Source: Pseudobdellovibrionaceae bacterium (GTDB lineage Bacteria; Bdellovibrionota; Bdellovibrionia; Bdellovibrionales; UBA1609). Taken from it: 64,000 nt of DNA. Of this stretch, positions 7,946 through 17,600 are shown in pieces (the first letter of the stretch is position 1; every line of letters starts with the position of its first letter). The notes below the pieces were generated by a model that did not search any database, was not told where the DNA came from, and saw only the letters and a list, made by a program, of their open reading frames with translations. A program made the position numbers and the translations under genes. The stretch spans positions 372,001 to 436,000 of the forward strand of contig JAMLIO010000001.1 of assembly GCA_023954155.1 (NCBI GenBank), read 5' to 3'.

Positions 7946-8710
7946 CTACTGACGAATGATTTCGACCTTTTCAATAATAACAGGATCACGGGGTTTGTCT
8001 CTGCCATCAGTAGAAACTTTACTGATGGCGTTAGCAATGTCTTGGCCCTCAACGACTTGGCCAAAAATAGAATATCCTTGTCCCACAGAACGACGAGCAT
8101 CAAGATGAGGGGTAGAGGCTACAGTTATAAAAAACTGACTGCCGTTGGTGTTGGGCCCAGCGTTGGCCATGGAAAGAACACCTGGCTTGTCATGTTTAAG
8201 CTCGGGATGAAATTCATCGGCAAACTGATAACCAGGACCACCTGTGCCAGTACCTAAAGGACAACCACCTTGAATCATAAAATCAGGAATAACACGATGA
8301 AAAGTAAGACCATCGTAATATTTGCGTTTTGTTTTTGTGCCTGTTTTAGGGTCAGTGAACTCTTTGGTTCCTTCGGCTAGGCCCACAAAATTTTCGACGG
8401 TATTAGGGGCCATCTTGGGATAGAGTTCAGCTTTGATCTTACCTTTATTTGTATGAAAGATTGCAAACATTTTTTGATTCTCCTTGTTTTTTGCAGTTGC
8501 CTTGGCAACGGGTGTAGCCACTGGGGCTTCAGATGTGGTTTCAGAAGGTGTCTCTTCAGGTGCTTTTTCTGTGGCCTTATGTTCGTAACTTGCAAGTTCA
8601 GGTGCTGCAGGACTGTCTGTGGCGCCATCACTTGAGCACTTGTTCATACCAAAAAGAGAGCAGTTCGTTAATAAAAATAAAAAAGAAATATAAAATATAG
8701 AACGTGTCAT
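7946..8710 (-). CDS. Cyclophilin-type peptidyl-prolyl isomerase lipoprotein
   Basis: Catalyses cis-trans isomerisation of proline bonds, probably on envelope proteins. A lipobox (LLTNC, Cys17) is followed by a Pro/Ala/Glu/Thr-rich spacer to about residue 80, then a complete cyclophilin domain: FHRVIPDFMIQGG with the catalytic Arg, GPNTNGSQFFIT and SIFGQVVEGQDI. Start chosen at the ATG with AGGAG eight bases upstream. The long spacer suggests the domain is held away from the membrane. Confidence 0.9.
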   Translation of the reverse strand: MTRSIFYISFLFLLTNCSLFGMNKCSSDGATDSPAAPELASYEHKATEKAPEETPSETTSEAPVATPVAKATAKNKENQKMFAIFHTNKGKIKAELYPKMAPNTVENFVGLAEGTKEFTDPKTGTKTKRKYYDGLTFHRVIPDFMIQGGCPLGTGTGGPGYQFADEFHPELKHDKPGVLSMANAGPNTNGSQFFITVASTPHLDARRSVGQGYSIFGQVVEGQDIANAISKVSTDGRDKPRDPVIIEKVEIIRQ

Positions 8711-8769
8711 AAGAACTCCTAGATGAAGATGAATCTTAGGTTAAAAGTTTAAACGAGATGATTTGAAAT

Positions 8770-11061
8770 TCATAGTAAAAAAGGGTGGTGGGCTTCTATA
8801 AGCTTATGGGCTTGGCGTAAGGTTTCGTGAAGGGAGTCATAGGTTAATGGGGTGGGCAAGATGGACTCAGAGCCAGAGGGCAGATCAAAGATCATTGGAG
8901 CATTATATTCTGTCACAGCAAGGTCTGTAGTTGCTGATTTAAGGGCACAGATTTGTTCTGTAGTGCGTAATTGTCGATAAATCTGCACAAGCTGTTGGGA
9001 AGTGTCAGAGCTGAGATGTCCTGCTGTGGTCAACTCTTGGACAATATCATTAAAAGCATTGCCTTGTGGATAGTGGCCTTTATCTAGGCAGAGATGCTGA
9101 ATAAAGAACTCAAGATCAATCAGCCCACCTTGGGTTTCTTTGGGAGAAATTTTATTGGCATGTAGTGGCAGAAGCCTCTTGGATCGAATGTCTAACAGTT
9201 CCTCTTTTTGCACAGATGTGAGGCCAAAGTGCTGAGAGTTAAAATTGAATTTCTGGGCATTGTTTAAGAAAGAGTTTCTAAGGTAAGACTGTTTAATCCA
9301 TGCCGAAGTCCCAGGGTCTGAGATGTAGGCCCCTAGTTTGGTGCTGTTTGTGACAATAGGGCCTGCATTGCCTGAAGGTCTAAGTCGCAAATCAATATTG
9401 TAGAAAGGGCCATAAAAAGTATGGTGGCCAATATAGTGGATGACCTTTCGGACTTTTTTTAGATCTATATTTTCATCCTCGCAGACAAAAATAAAATCAA
9501 GGTCAGACTTTAAGCCCACCTCTTGTCCAGACCACTTTCCTAATCTGAGGATTTTGATTTTATCTGTGTCAGGAAAAACTTTATTCAGTATGGTCCCAAT
9601 GCAACGATCTGCTGTCAAAGAGAGAGTGCTTGTGAGGGTGTCCACATTAAAGTGAATCAAAAAATCTCCAAGGGCGGTGATGTAGTTCAGTAGTCTAAAG
9701 TCGACAAGTTGGGTGAGCAGAGTTTCATCATCCGCAGATTCATTGATGATGGTCTTTTGAATCAAAAACAAGTCAAAGAGATCAGGACGAAGTAAAAGAA
9801 TACGGGACAGATAGGGAGAGTACTTTAGGGACTGCAACAGATTTGTAAAGGTTTTGGGATGAGATAAAATAAGGTCTTTATACTGCGGTTTTTTTTGTAG
9901 AAACTGTTTAAGATTTTCTAGATGAGGAAATTTTTCGACGTCCATCTCCTCGTCAATAATACTGATATGTGAGACAGTTTTTTTTCTGTTCCCAATGATC
10001 TGATTCATATACCCAATTAGGATTTCAGTATTTTCTTTGCAAGCGTTATTGATATCTTGGGCAGCAATAGGAATGTGTGTGCTGACAGAGTGCTCTTGGG
10101 AGTCGGTGTAGATTTGGATTAAATTCTCAACTCGTCTTAAAAAGTCATAGTTTTTTTGCAGAATCTGAAGCTCATCGTGTTTAATGTAATTTTTATTTGC
10201 AAGATGATCTAAGAGTAAATAAGTGTTTGGTGTATGCAGATCCTCGTCACGCCCACCATAAAGCAGTTGCAGTGAGTTGAAAAACAGCTCCAAACTGCGG
10301 ATACCGCCTGGGCGAAGTTTAATGTTGTTGGGGTCGTGGTTATGTTGGAGGATTTTATTTAAAAGACCCGAGAGGTCTTCTATAAGATTCATATTCACGT
10401 ATTTTCTAAAGCAGAATTTTTTAATATGGCTGAGATAATCTGCATCTGTATCCGATGTTGTGTTTTTGAAAATAGACCGTGAGCGGGTGTAGATAAGTCG
10501 TTCCCAAAGTTCCGTGCTATTCCACAGATAATCAATCAATCCTTGTGGGGGAATGATAAAACGATCTTTAAGTGGTTGAGGCTTCAGATTGAGGTCTACT
10601 CTGGACAGAAATCCCCACTCTGTTTTTTGATTGATCAACTTAATGAATCTACGTGTTTTAGCAAGTAAAGGTCCATTAAGGTCATCGGCAATGAATAAAA
10701 CATCAATGTCAGAACTAAGGTTTAATACCTGTGATCCGTACTTACCCAGTGCCAAAAGATCAAGAGGCTCCTGATCAAGTCCCGTGTCTTTTTGCAGAGC
10801 CATAAGTATGTCATCCATGGCTTGTGACCAATGAGAAAAAATAGTTCTGTTAGGGGCATTGTCAAAAAAACTTGCCAAAGCAGACATAATCCAAGCGTTA
10901 TGGCGGACGGAATAAATAGAAGGAATATTTTTTTGTTCAAGAAGTCTTAGATAAGTTCTTGCAATGGGAGAGAACTTTGTGAATTCGTTAAGCTCGTTTG
11001 CAGAATACCCTTCAATCTTCTGAAGGGTATGGTTTGTAAAAGTCTCTTGTGTATGTCCCAA
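8770..11061 (-). CDS. glnE: Bifunctional glutamine-synthetase adenylyltransferase/deadenylase
   Basis: Controls glutamine synthetase by adding and removing AMP. Two nucleotidyltransferase domains are present, each with the G-x-S/W-x(n)-S-D-x-D core: LALGKYGSQVLNLSSDIDV (Asp118, Asp120) and LRLGKWSGQEVGLKSDLDF (Asp520, Asp522). The companion GG-R/D-x-x-E motifs, PGGIRSLELF (~251-260) and GGLIDLEFF, are also kept, so both activities look intact. At 763 residues it is about 180 shorter than E. coli GlnE, much of the loss being N-terminal. The frame's most upstream start is a TTG at 11061 with a poor ribosome-binding site, so the exact N-terminus is uncertain. It begins 15 bases after tolB. Confidence 0.92.
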   Translation of the reverse strand: MGHTQETFTNHTLQKIEGYSANELNEFTKFSPIARTYLRLLEQKNIPSIYSVRHNAWIMSALASFFDNAPNRTIFSHWSQAMDDILMALQKDTGLDQEPLDLLALGKYGSQVLNLSSDIDVLFIADDLNGPLLAKTRRFIKLINQKTEWGFLSRVDLNLKPQPLKDRFIIPPQGLIDYLWNSTELWERLIYTRSRSIFKNTTSDTDADYLSHIKKFCFRKYVNMNLIEDLSGLLNKILQHNHDPNNIKLRPGGIRSLELFFNSLQLLYGGRDEDLHTPNTYLLLDHLANKNYIKHDELQILQKNYDFLRRVENLIQIYTDSQEHSVSTHIPIAAQDINNACKENTEILIGYMNQIIGNRKKTVSHISIIDEEMDVEKFPHLENLKQFLQKKPQYKDLILSHPKTFTNLLQSLKYSPYLSRILLLRPDLFDLFLIQKTIINESADDETLLTQLVDFRLLNYITALGDFLIHFNVDTLTSTLSLTADRCIGTILNKVFPDTDKIKILRLGKWSGQEVGLKSDLDFIFVCEDENIDLKKVRKVIHYIGHHTFYGPFYNIDLRLRPSGNAGPIVTNSTKLGAYISDPGTSAWIKQSYLRNSFLNNAQKFNFNSQHFGLTSVQKEELLDIRSKRLLPLHANKISPKETQGGLIDLEFFIQHLCLDKGHYPQGNAFNDIVQELTTAGHLSSDTSQQLVQIYRQLRTTEQICALKSATTDLAVTEYNAPMIFDLPSGSESILPTPLTYDSLHETLRQAHKLIEAHHPFLL

Positions 11062-11076
11062 AGTGGTTATGGCCTG

Positions 11077-12486
11077 TTAATTTAAGAAAGGCGACCATTT
11101 AGGTTGGAAGTAGTTAAAGTTGTCGTTTGTGATGGGCACATTGATACTGCCTTCGGTATTGGTGATATAAAGTTGCTTTCTACCCGTTTTGTTACTGGAG
11201 TACACAATGAATCGACCATCAGGTGAAAAGCTTGGGGCTTCGTTTGAGGCCCAGTTCCCGTTAGGGCGTCTTTCTTGGGTAAGGCGTTTTAGGTTTGTAC
11301 CGTCAGTATTCATGATAAAGATGTCAAAATGGGATTGATCCCATCCTGCAAAGGCAATTTTTTTACCGTCAGGAGAGTACGACGGTGTGGCATTGTATCG
11401 CCCAGCTCTGGTGATACGTTTGGCGGGTGTAATGGGGGAAATGCCCATAGTGTAAATCATAGGACGTCCACTGCGATCAGAAGAAAAAGCTATGGTCTTT
11501 CCGTCGGGAGCCAGTGCGGGTTCCACGTTCATGGCCCCAAATGGACCGCTAGTGATACGGTTTTCAATTTTCCCATCAAGACTGATTTGGTATATATCAG
11601 GAGTTCCAGTAGCAGAGAGAGTCATCAGCAAGCTGCGGCCACTGGGAAAAAAGACAGAGCCAGAGTTGATTCCTGTTCGTGAGGAAACAAGAACACGCTT
11701 TTTATTTCTTATGTCATACACATACAAATTAGCATTACGTGTTCCTTTCCGTGGGTCCACAGTGAATGCCGAGTAAGCGATTTGATTTCCACCAGGGGAC
11801 CATGTTGGAGAAAGCGTGATAGACTTGTGTTCTGTCAGTTGGGTGATTTGCGAGCCGTCCCAATTCATGGAGTAGATTTCTTTGAAACCCTTTCCAGCAC
11901 GGTCAGATCCAGCTAAAATTTTGGTTTTAAAAATAGAAGGCAAACCTGTTAGCTTTTGCATGACATCGTTTGCAAAATCGTGTCCTGCCTCTTGTGGGAA
12001 CAGGGCGGTTGCGGTGTAGTCCTTTTCAAAAACAAGTTTAGATTCAGGAACGTAATAGAGATAAAGCCTTAATGTGACTTCCTTACCACTTACACTCTTT
12101 ACGAGCCCCTGAATTAAAAATTCCGTATTATTGTCCTGCCATTTTTTGAAATCGAATCCCTTTCTATCAAGATTTTTTGGTAAATAAGATACTTCGCTGG
12201 GTTTCTCAAGAAAGCTGCTTGCGGGCATAAATTGGAAGTAATTAGAAAAGTTCAGATCGCTTTCGATAGTGCGTTGGATTAGGTCTCGTGACTTTTTAAA
12301 GTCAGCACTGTCTTTACTAATTTGAATGCCTGGCATGGCAATCAAACTTTTCTTCATTTGGGCTTTTCCGATATTGATGTAAATGTGCTCAGAGGGCTGA
12401 GCTTTGATGTGAGGTTGATTCTGTGCGAAAGCAGAAGAGCAGAGTAGAAGAAGACTTGCTAGCAGCAGATGGGCAGTTGATTTCAT
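11077..12486 (-). CDS. tolB: Tol-Pal system periplasmic beta-propeller TolB
   Basis: Periplasmic TolB, which links the inner-membrane TolQRA motor with outer-membrane Pal. A Sec signal peptide (MKSTAHLLL...SSAFA) precedes an N-terminal alpha/beta domain (~30-190) and a C-terminal six-bladed propeller whose blades show the SPDGK-IAF type repeats (e.g. YSPDGKKIAFAGWD, FSPDGRFIVYSS). The start at 12486 is chosen because GGAGGTT lies just upstream and the signal peptide begins there; an ORF extension to 12561 has no support. Length (469) is slightly above the usual ~430. Confidence 0.94.
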   Translation of the reverse strand: MKSTAHLLLASLLLLCSSAFAQNQPHIKAQPSEHIYINIGKAQMKKSLIAMPGIQISKDSADFKKSRDLIQRTIESDLNFSNYFQFMPASSFLEKPSEVSYLPKNLDRKGFDFKKWQDNNTEFLIQGLVKSVSGKEVTLRLYLYYVPESKLVFEKDYTATALFPQEAGHDFANDVMQKLTGLPSIFKTKILAGSDRAGKGFKEIYSMNWDGSQITQLTEHKSITLSPTWSPGGNQIAYSAFTVDPRKGTRNANLYVYDIRNKKRVLVSSRTGINSGSVFFPSGRSLLMTLSATGTPDIYQISLDGKIENRITSGPFGAMNVEPALAPDGKTIAFSSDRSGRPMIYTMGISPITPAKRITRAGRYNATPSYSPDGKKIAFAGWDQSHFDIFIMNTDGTNLKRLTQERRPNGNWASNEAPSFSPDGRFIVYSSNKTGRKQLYITNTEGSINVPITNDNFNYFQPKWSPFLN

Positions 12487-12505
12487 AAAAAACCTCCAAT
12501 GTTCT

Positions 12506-13279
12506 TTAGTTAAAGGAGAGGACCACACCCTTAATAGCCACAACATTAACAAACTTGTCATCAGGTGGAGGGAAAGGCGAGGACTTCGTTATAGTTTCTA
12601 ATACATATTTGTCATAAATAGAGTTGCCGCTGGATTTGATCAGTTCTTTTGCTGTTACAAGACCTGTTTCATCTATTTTGATAAGAACCTCAGCATTGAG
12701 GTCACCATCTTGTAACCAGGGCGGCAGGTCCCAGTGGTTTTTTACTGCATCCTGTAAAACTTTTTTATAGTTATTGTATTGAATTTTATTAACACCCTCG
12801 ATGGCATCACCTACAGCAAGGCGGTTTCCTTTAATGGGGGCTGCGTTATTTGCTGCTTTGGGTTGGGTGGTGGTTTCGATGTTTTTAAGGGCCTCAAGTT
12901 CACGCAGACGACTTAGGGCGGCCATTTCATCAATGCTGTCATCAGGCTTTGCGGTTTCAGGTTTTTTGTTGTCGGGCTTGGCAGGATCAGATTTTTCTTG
13001 TGGTTTTTGTGCTACGACAGGTTTTGGTTTTTCCGCAGGTGTTTCTGCTTTTTTGGGTTGTTCTTTGGTGTCTTTGGGTTTTTCTAAAACTTTAGGAACA
13101 ACTTTGTTGTCGCCTTTATCGGGGAGTGCCACAAGATCTACTTTAATGCTGGGAGTGTCATCTAGGTGACTTAGATCAGGAAAAAATAAAACCTTAACGC
13201 CAAAGATAAGAAATATCGACGCGTGGAACGCGAGAGACATTTTTAAATAAGGTTTTAAATCATCAGGAACAAACTTCAT
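12506..13279 (-). CDS. tolA: TolA/TonB-like energy-transducing protein
   Basis: One N-terminal transmembrane helix (~14-33), a long Pro/Lys/Glu-rich region (~50-135) that can span the periplasm, and a C-terminal TonB/TolA-type domain (from ~165: NYKKVLQDAVKNHW...VTAKELIKSSGNSIYD). The position between tolR and tolB makes TolA the best assignment: it passes the proton-motive movement of TolQR to TolB/Pal. The start is two bases after the tolR stop. Confidence 0.85.
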   Translation of the reverse strand: MKFVPDDLKPYLKMSLAFHASIFLIFGVKVLFFPDLSHLDDTPSIKVDLVALPDKGDNKVVPKVLEKPKDTKEQPKKAETPAEKPKPVVAQKPQEKSDPAKPDNKKPETAKPDDSIDEMAALSRLRELEALKNIETTTQPKAANNAAPIKGNRLAVGDAIEGVNKIQYNNYKKVLQDAVKNHWDLPPWLQDGDLNAEVLIKIDETGLVTAKELIKSSGNSIYDKYVLETITKSSPFPPPDDKFVNVVAIKGVVLSFN

Positions 13280-13281
13280 AT

Positions 13282-13707
13282 TTATTTGTCTCTTGGAACG
13301 GTAACCAGTGAAATGCTAAAGATACCTGCGGATTGAACTTCGCCCATAACTTTGGCCACGGATTCGTAGGTGACTTTTTTGTCGGCTTCAATAAAGACGC
13401 GTTGATCTGCTAAGCCTGTTGTCATGCCTCGTATTTTATCAGCTAAAAGATCAACGGGGATCTCTGTGCTTCCAATAAAGACTTTACCAGACGTTTTTAT
13501 CGTGATTGTCAGAGGATCGTTTTTAGTGTGAGGAGTACCAGTCCCTTTGGTTTCAGGCAGATCAATGCTCAGTCCCTGTTTCATCATGGGGGCTGTGACC
13601 ATAAAAATAATTAAAAGAACTAGCATGACATCCACCAAAGGTGTGACGTTGATTTCGCTCATTGCGCGGCGAGATCCGCCGCCTCCAGAAGGTGCGCTCA
13701 TTCCCAT
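13282..13707 (-). CDS. tolR: TolR/ExbD-family biopolymer transport protein
   Basis: A 141-residue inner-membrane protein. A short cytoplasmic N-terminus (MGMSAPSGGGGSRR) leads to SEINVTPLVDVMLVLLIIFMV, in which the Asp of LVDVML is the conserved proton-pathway residue, then a periplasmic domain of about 95 residues ending ISLVTVPRD. AAGGAG six bases before the ATG. Partner of TolQ, encoded directly upstream. Confidence 0.94.
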   Translation of the reverse strand: MGMSAPSGGGGSRRAMSEINVTPLVDVMLVLLIIFMVTAPMMKQGLSIDLPETKGTGTPHTKNDPLTITIKTSGKVFIGSTEIPVDLLADKIRGMTTGLADQRVFIEADKKVTYESVAKVMGEVQSAGIFSISLVTVPRDK

Positions 13708-13717
13708 CGAAGGCTCC

Positions 13718-14437
13718 TTAGTTGTTGGCTAAATTCTTTTCAGCAATTGTTAGAAACTCATTGGCAAAATGATGAAGCTCCACCTCTTCTTTTCTGATTT
13801 GCCCAATGTAATGGTTGTAGGCAATAGAAGCGGGGATGGCAGCAGCAAGGCCGATAGCTGTAGCAATTAGAGCTTCAGAAATACCAGGGGCCACAACGGC
13901 TAAGCTGGCCATTTTGGTTTCACCGATTTTTTGGAAGGCACTCATAATTCCCCAAACCGTTCCGAAGAGTCCAATGAAAGGCCCAGAGCTACCTGTCGTG
14001 GCAAGGAAGTTCAACCGACTTTCCAAAGCGCTGATTTGATTTTCGGCATTCTGAGCTAAAGATCGTTGGAGCATGACAGAGGGCTGAACCATAGAGTTGG
14101 TAGAATCCATCTGTGAAATTTCTTTGAGATCTTTGTAACCATTTTCAAAGAGTTTAAAGAGAGTGGAATCTCTAAACTCATCACCATCTGCTAAGACATC
14201 TTCAAAAGAAGTCGACTTCCAGAATTTAGCCACAAACTTCTTGTTTTGTGCGCGTACTTTTTTGAAGGCCGCACGTTTAGAGAAAATGATCATCCAAGAA
14301 AAGATCGACATAAAAACTAAGATAAGCAAGGTGAGTTTAACAATAGGGCCAGCGGAAGCGATGGCATGCCAAGCTCCCATTTTGACTTCGACTTCGGCTG
14401 CGTGTGCATAATTTGAAAACAAAAGTTGGATCATCAT
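13718..14437 (-). CDS. tolQ: TolQ/ExbB/MotA-family proton channel protein
   Basis: A 239-residue, three-helix inner-membrane protein. The MotA/TolQ/ExbB core is seen in GLFGTVWGIMSAFQKIG and APGISEALIATAIGLAAAIPA. The first helix lies around 27-50 and a soluble cytoplasmic loop (~55-125) follows. It starts with two consecutive ATGs behind GGAG. First gene of the tolQ-tolR-tolA-tolB run; no Pal gene is present in this window. Confidence 0.93.
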   Translation of the reverse strand: MMIQLLFSNYAHAAEVEVKMGAWHAIASAGPIVKLTLLILVFMSIFSWMIIFSKRAAFKKVRAQNKKFVAKFWKSTSFEDVLADGDEFRDSTLFKLFENGYKDLKEISQMDSTNSMVQPSVMLQRSLAQNAENQISALESRLNFLATTGSSGPFIGLFGTVWGIMSAFQKIGETKMASLAVVAPGISEALIATAIGLAAAIPASIAYNHYIGQIRKEEVELHHFANEFLTIAEKNLANN

Positions 14438-14558
14438 TGAGGTCTCCTAGTTGTGAAGAAGAATTACTATATAAATGTGCCAATTTCTGAGAGAAAGCTC
14501 AAGTCATTAAGTTTCATGAACGATTCAGAACAAGGTTGCGGCATGAGGGACTTCGTGT

Positions 14559-15173
14559 TTATTTTTGCACAAATAGGATCAGCTTGCGACGTTGGATTTC
14601 TTTTAAGACTCTTGGATGTAAGTCGGTGGGACTTTGGTTGATGACAACGAAATCCCCTTCAAGTGGTGCTGCAGGTTCTAAAAAAAGTGAGTTTAGAAAT
14701 ATAAATTGTAACCACTGTGAAAGCCTGACCCCGTAAAACCAGCGAGGCTTAAGTCCACTAAAATAATTTTTGGCATTAGAATAGGGGGTTTGGATGAACA
14801 CACATTCGAAGTCCTTAAGGGGCGCAAGGATCTCATCATAGTTTTGTGTGCGTGAGGTGTCGAAGTTCAGGTAGATAAAAAAGCACTGGGCATCAGGGTT
14901 GATGGTCACGCGATCGTCTTCAGATTGGAGGTGTATAAATTGCGTTAAGGGGAACTTGGGGGAGCCTAAATCAGAGTCATTTTCCATAACAAACCCTGAG
15001 TTATTTTCATTTAAATACATAATATCACTGATATTTTTCAATACAGAGCTGTCTAGCCTGGAATATACTTGATTTCGCCCATACCAGACGATAAGGACAT
15101 GAAGGACAAGGGCAAAAATCAACACCCCGAGTGCAATTTGCATAAACTTAACCAGTGCTTGTGTCCAACTCAT
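14559..15173 (-). CDS. Membrane-anchored protein of unknown function
   Basis: A 204-residue protein with one N-terminal hydrophobic helix (~10-32) and a soluble domain of about 165 residues, probably periplasmic. The alternating strands CFFIYLNF, CVFIQTP, FVVINQSP and the end RRKLILFVQK suggest an alpha/beta fold and recall, weakly, the last strands of glycerophosphodiester phosphodiesterases, but the catalytic His and Glu of that family are not visible. No Shine-Dalgarno is obvious at the ATG. It lies between tolQ (same strand, 120 bases downstream) and the divergent suf operon. Confidence 0.65.
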   Translation of the reverse strand: MSWTQALVKFMQIALGVLIFALVLHVLIVWYGRNQVYSRLDSSVLKNISDIMYLNENNSGFVMENDSDLGSPKFPLTQFIHLQSEDDRVTINPDAQCFFIYLNFDTSRTQNYDEILAPLKDFECVFIQTPYSNAKNYFSGLKPRWFYGVRLSQWLQFIFLNSLFLEPAAPLEGDFVVINQSPTDLHPRVLKEIQRRKLILFVQK

Positions 15174-15253
15174 GTCGAGGTGATAGCTTGCCGAGCGGGG
15201 TTTGCCAAGATGAAGTTTTTAAGTGCTCCATGAAAATTCTTTAAAGCCGACTT

Positions 15254-15283
15254 TTGTTACTGAGAATGAAGGTTAAATATAGT
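15254..15283 (+). promoter_or_regulatory. Candidate suf operon promoter with an A/T palindrome
   Basis: TTGTTA at 15254-15259, an 18-base spacer and TATAGT at 15278-15283. The -10 lies inside the palindrome AAATA-TAG-TATTT (15275-15287), a place where a repressor could sit. A TTGACA at 15312 has no good -10 before the ATG. No recognisable IscR site is seen. Confidence 0.35.
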
Positions 15284-15349
15284 ATTTTTGAGGCAACATT
15301 TAGGGCTTATTTTGACAAATTCCCCTTTGTATTAGACACAGGTACCATA

Positions 15350-16783
15350 ATGTCAGAAGTTAAAGATCAAAACACTTATAAATATGGGTTTGTCACGAAT
15401 ATCGAGAGTGATCGTGCGCCCAATGGCTTGAATGCTGAAATTGTGAAATTCATTTCAGAAAAAAAAGAAGAGCCGCAATGGTTACTGGACTTCCGTTTAA
15501 AAGCCTTAAAACAGTGGGAAAAGATGGTGGAGCCCAAGTGGGCGCATGTTCATTATCCACCGATAGATTTTCAGGCGATTTCCTATTATTCCGCCCCCAA
15601 AAAGCAGAGCGGAAATAAGCATCAGAGTCTAGATGAGCTGGACCCCGAACTGATTAAAACCTTTGAGCGCCTAGGTATCCCTGTTTCTGAGCAAAAAAGA
15701 ATCAGTGGCGTGGCTATGGATGTGGTTTTTGATAGTGTTTCTGTGGGAACCATTAACCAAAACTTACTTGAAGAACATGGTGTGATCTTTTGTTCCATAA
15801 GTGAAGCCGTCAAAAAATATCCTGAACTTGTAAAGAAGTATTTGGGATCAGTGGTGCCCATTGCAGATAATTTTTATTCTGCACTCAACTCCGCTGTTTT
15901 TACGGATGGATCGTTTTGTTATATTCCAAAAGGTGTGAAATGCCCCATTGATCTTTCGACTTACTTCCGCATCAATGCCGAAGAAACGGGGCAGTTTGAA
16001 AGAACGCTTTTGATCGCGGATGAAAGCAGTTTTGTAAATTACCTTGAAGGCTGCACGGCCCCTATGCGCGACGAAAATCAACTGCACGCTGCGGTTGTGG
16101 AATTGATCGCCTTAGACGATGCAGAGATCAAGTACTCTACAGTTCAGAATTGGTACACAGGAGACAAAGAGGGACGAGGTGGAATTTATAACTTTGTCAC
16201 TAAACGCGGGAAGTGTGTGGGCAAGAATTCTAAAATATCTTGGACCCAAGTGGAGTCAGGTTCAGCCATCACATGGAAGTATCCTAGTTGCATCCTGCAA
16301 GGAGAAAACTCTGAAGGTGCGTTTTATTCAGTGGCTTTGACCCACGATAAAATGCAAGCCGACACAGGAACCAAAATGGTTCACATTGGCAAGAACACCA
16401 AGAGTACAATCATATCCAAGGGAATTTCTACGGACAGTTCTGCCAACAGCTACAGAGGACTGGTTAAAATCATGCCTTCCGCTGAAGGGGCTAGAAATTA
16501 CTCGCAGTGCGATTCCATGTTGGTGGGCAACTCTTGCCAAGCCAATACGTTCCCGTACCTAGAGGTTAAAAACCCCACAGCAGTGGTGGAGCACGAGGCG
16601 AGCACGTCAAAGATCAGTGAGGATCAGCTTTTTTATTTGATGTCGAGAGGGTTAGATATGGAGTCGGCCATTTCGATTCTGGTGAATGGGTTTTGTAAAG
16701 ATGTTTTTAAACAGCTGCCATTAGAATTTTCTGTAGAGGCTGTGAAACTGATTGAAATGAAACTCGAAAACTCGGTGGGTTAA
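15350..16783 (+). CDS. sufB: Fe-S cluster assembly scaffold SufB
   Basis: Core scaffold subunit of the SUF iron-sulfur assembly complex SufBC2D, which builds [4Fe-4S] clusters from SufS-derived sulfur. The family segments [37 protein letters not shown] and [22 protein letters not shown] are all present. The start at 15350 ([14 protein letters not shown]) is chosen because homologues begin there; the upstream extension to 15254 is not SufB-like. The resulting 477 residues match the usual length. First gene of sufB-C-D-S-nfu. Confidence 0.95.
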   Translation: MSEVKDQNTYKYGFVTNIESDRAPNGLNAEIVKFISEKKEEPQWLLDFRLKALKQWEKMVEPKWAHVHYPPIDFQAISYYSAPKKQSGNKHQSLDELDPELIKTFERLGIPVSEQKRISGVAMDVVFDSVSVGTINQNLLEEHGVIFCSISEAVKKYPELVKKYLGSVVPIADNFYSALNSAVFTDGSFCYIPKGVKCPIDLSTYFRINAEETGQFERTLLIADESSFVNYLEGCTAPMRDENQLHAAVVELIALDDAEIKYSTVQNWYTGDKEGRGGIYNFVTKRGKCVGKNSKISWTQVESGSAITWKYPSCILQGENSEGAFYSVALTHDKMQADTGTKMVHIGKNTKSTIISKGISTDSSANSYRGLVKIMPSAEGARNYSQCDSMLVGNSCQANTFPYLEVKNPTAVVEHEASTSKISEDQLFYLMSRGLDMESAISILVNGFCKDVFKQLPLEFSVEAVKLIEMKLENSVG

Positions 16784-16852
16784 GGTTGCTATAAGTGATC
16801 TCGACAAGCCAGAGTGGATACGAGTGTTAAAAGAGTGAGTGGAAGAGATAAG

Positions 16853-17599
16853 ATGTTATCAGTTAAAAATTTATGTGCACGTGTAGAAGATAAAGAAGTT
16901 CTAAAAGGCTTAAACATCAATGTCGAGCCAGGTGAAATCCATGCCATCATGGGTCCTAATGGATCAGGCAAAAGCACGTTCTCAAAAGTTCTAGCGGGCC
17001 ATCCCACCTATGAGGTGACTTCGGGAGAAGTTCTTTATGACATCAACATGGATATGAAGAATCTTTTTGATCTTGCGCCTCATGAAAGGGCTTTAGAGGG
17101 AATATTTTTAGCCAATCAATATCCAACAGAAATTCCAGGCGTAAGTAATATTGATTTTTTGCGTGCTTCATTTAATGCCATCTGCAAGCATCAAGGCACT
17201 GCCGAAATGTCAGAATCAGAATTTGAATCTTATGTGATCGAAAAAGCTAAGCTTGTTGAACTTAATCCTTCATTTTTATTTAGATCGGTGAACGAAGGTT
17301 TTTCTGGTGGCGAAAAAAAACGTAATGAAATCCTACAAATGGCGGTTTTATCCCCACGCCTTTGCCTTTTAGATGAAACGGATTCGGGTTTAGATATTGA
17401 TTCTCTTAAAGTGGTGGCTAAAGGGGTAAATTCCTTACGCTCACCAGATCGGTCCATGATTTTGATCACTCACTACCAAAGATTATTAGATTACATTGTC
17501 CCTGATGTGGTGCATGTGTTTAAGGATGGAAGAATTGTAAAAACAGGCGATAAGGACTTAGCCTTAGAGCTTGAACGAAAAGGGTACGACTGGGTTTAG
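16853..17599 (+). CDS. sufC: Fe-S cluster assembly ATPase SufC
   Basis: ABC-type ATPase that drives conformational change of the SufB-SufD scaffold. It contains Walker A GPNGSGKST, the signature FSGGEKKRNEI, which is characteristic of SufC, and Walker B LCLLDETDSGLD. The ATG at 16853 follows GGAAGA at 16841; an in-frame GTG at 16814 would add 13 untypical residues. It ends one base before the sufD start. Confidence 0.96.
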   Translation: MLSVKNLCARVEDKEVLKGLNINVEPGEIHAIMGPNGSGKSTFSKVLAGHPTYEVTSGEVLYDINMDMKNLFDLAPHERALEGIFLANQYPTEIPGVSNIDFLRASFNAICKHQGTAEMSESEFESYVIEKAKLVELNPSFLFRSVNEGFSGGEKKRNEILQMAVLSPRLCLLDETDSGLDIDSLKVVAKGVNSLRSPDRSMILITHYQRLLDYIVPDVVHVFKDGRIVKTGDKDLALELERKGYDWV

Positions 17600-17600
17600 A

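Noticed and set aside
8453-8635. Cys/Phe-rich plus-strand frame that looks like a small zinc protein
   Set aside because: It is the reverse of the Pro/Ala/Glu-rich spacer of the cyclophilin lipoprotein; the cysteines come from GCA/GCT-type codons read backwards.
14559-15173. Glycerophosphodiester phosphodiesterase
   Set aside because: Only the order of the last strands is similar; the catalytic His-Arg and Glu-x-Asp motifs of the family are absent.
15312-15349. TTGACA near sufB as the main suf promoter
   Set aside because: No acceptable -10 lies 16-18 bases further on, and a start there would leave almost no leader; the pair at 15254/15278 fits better.
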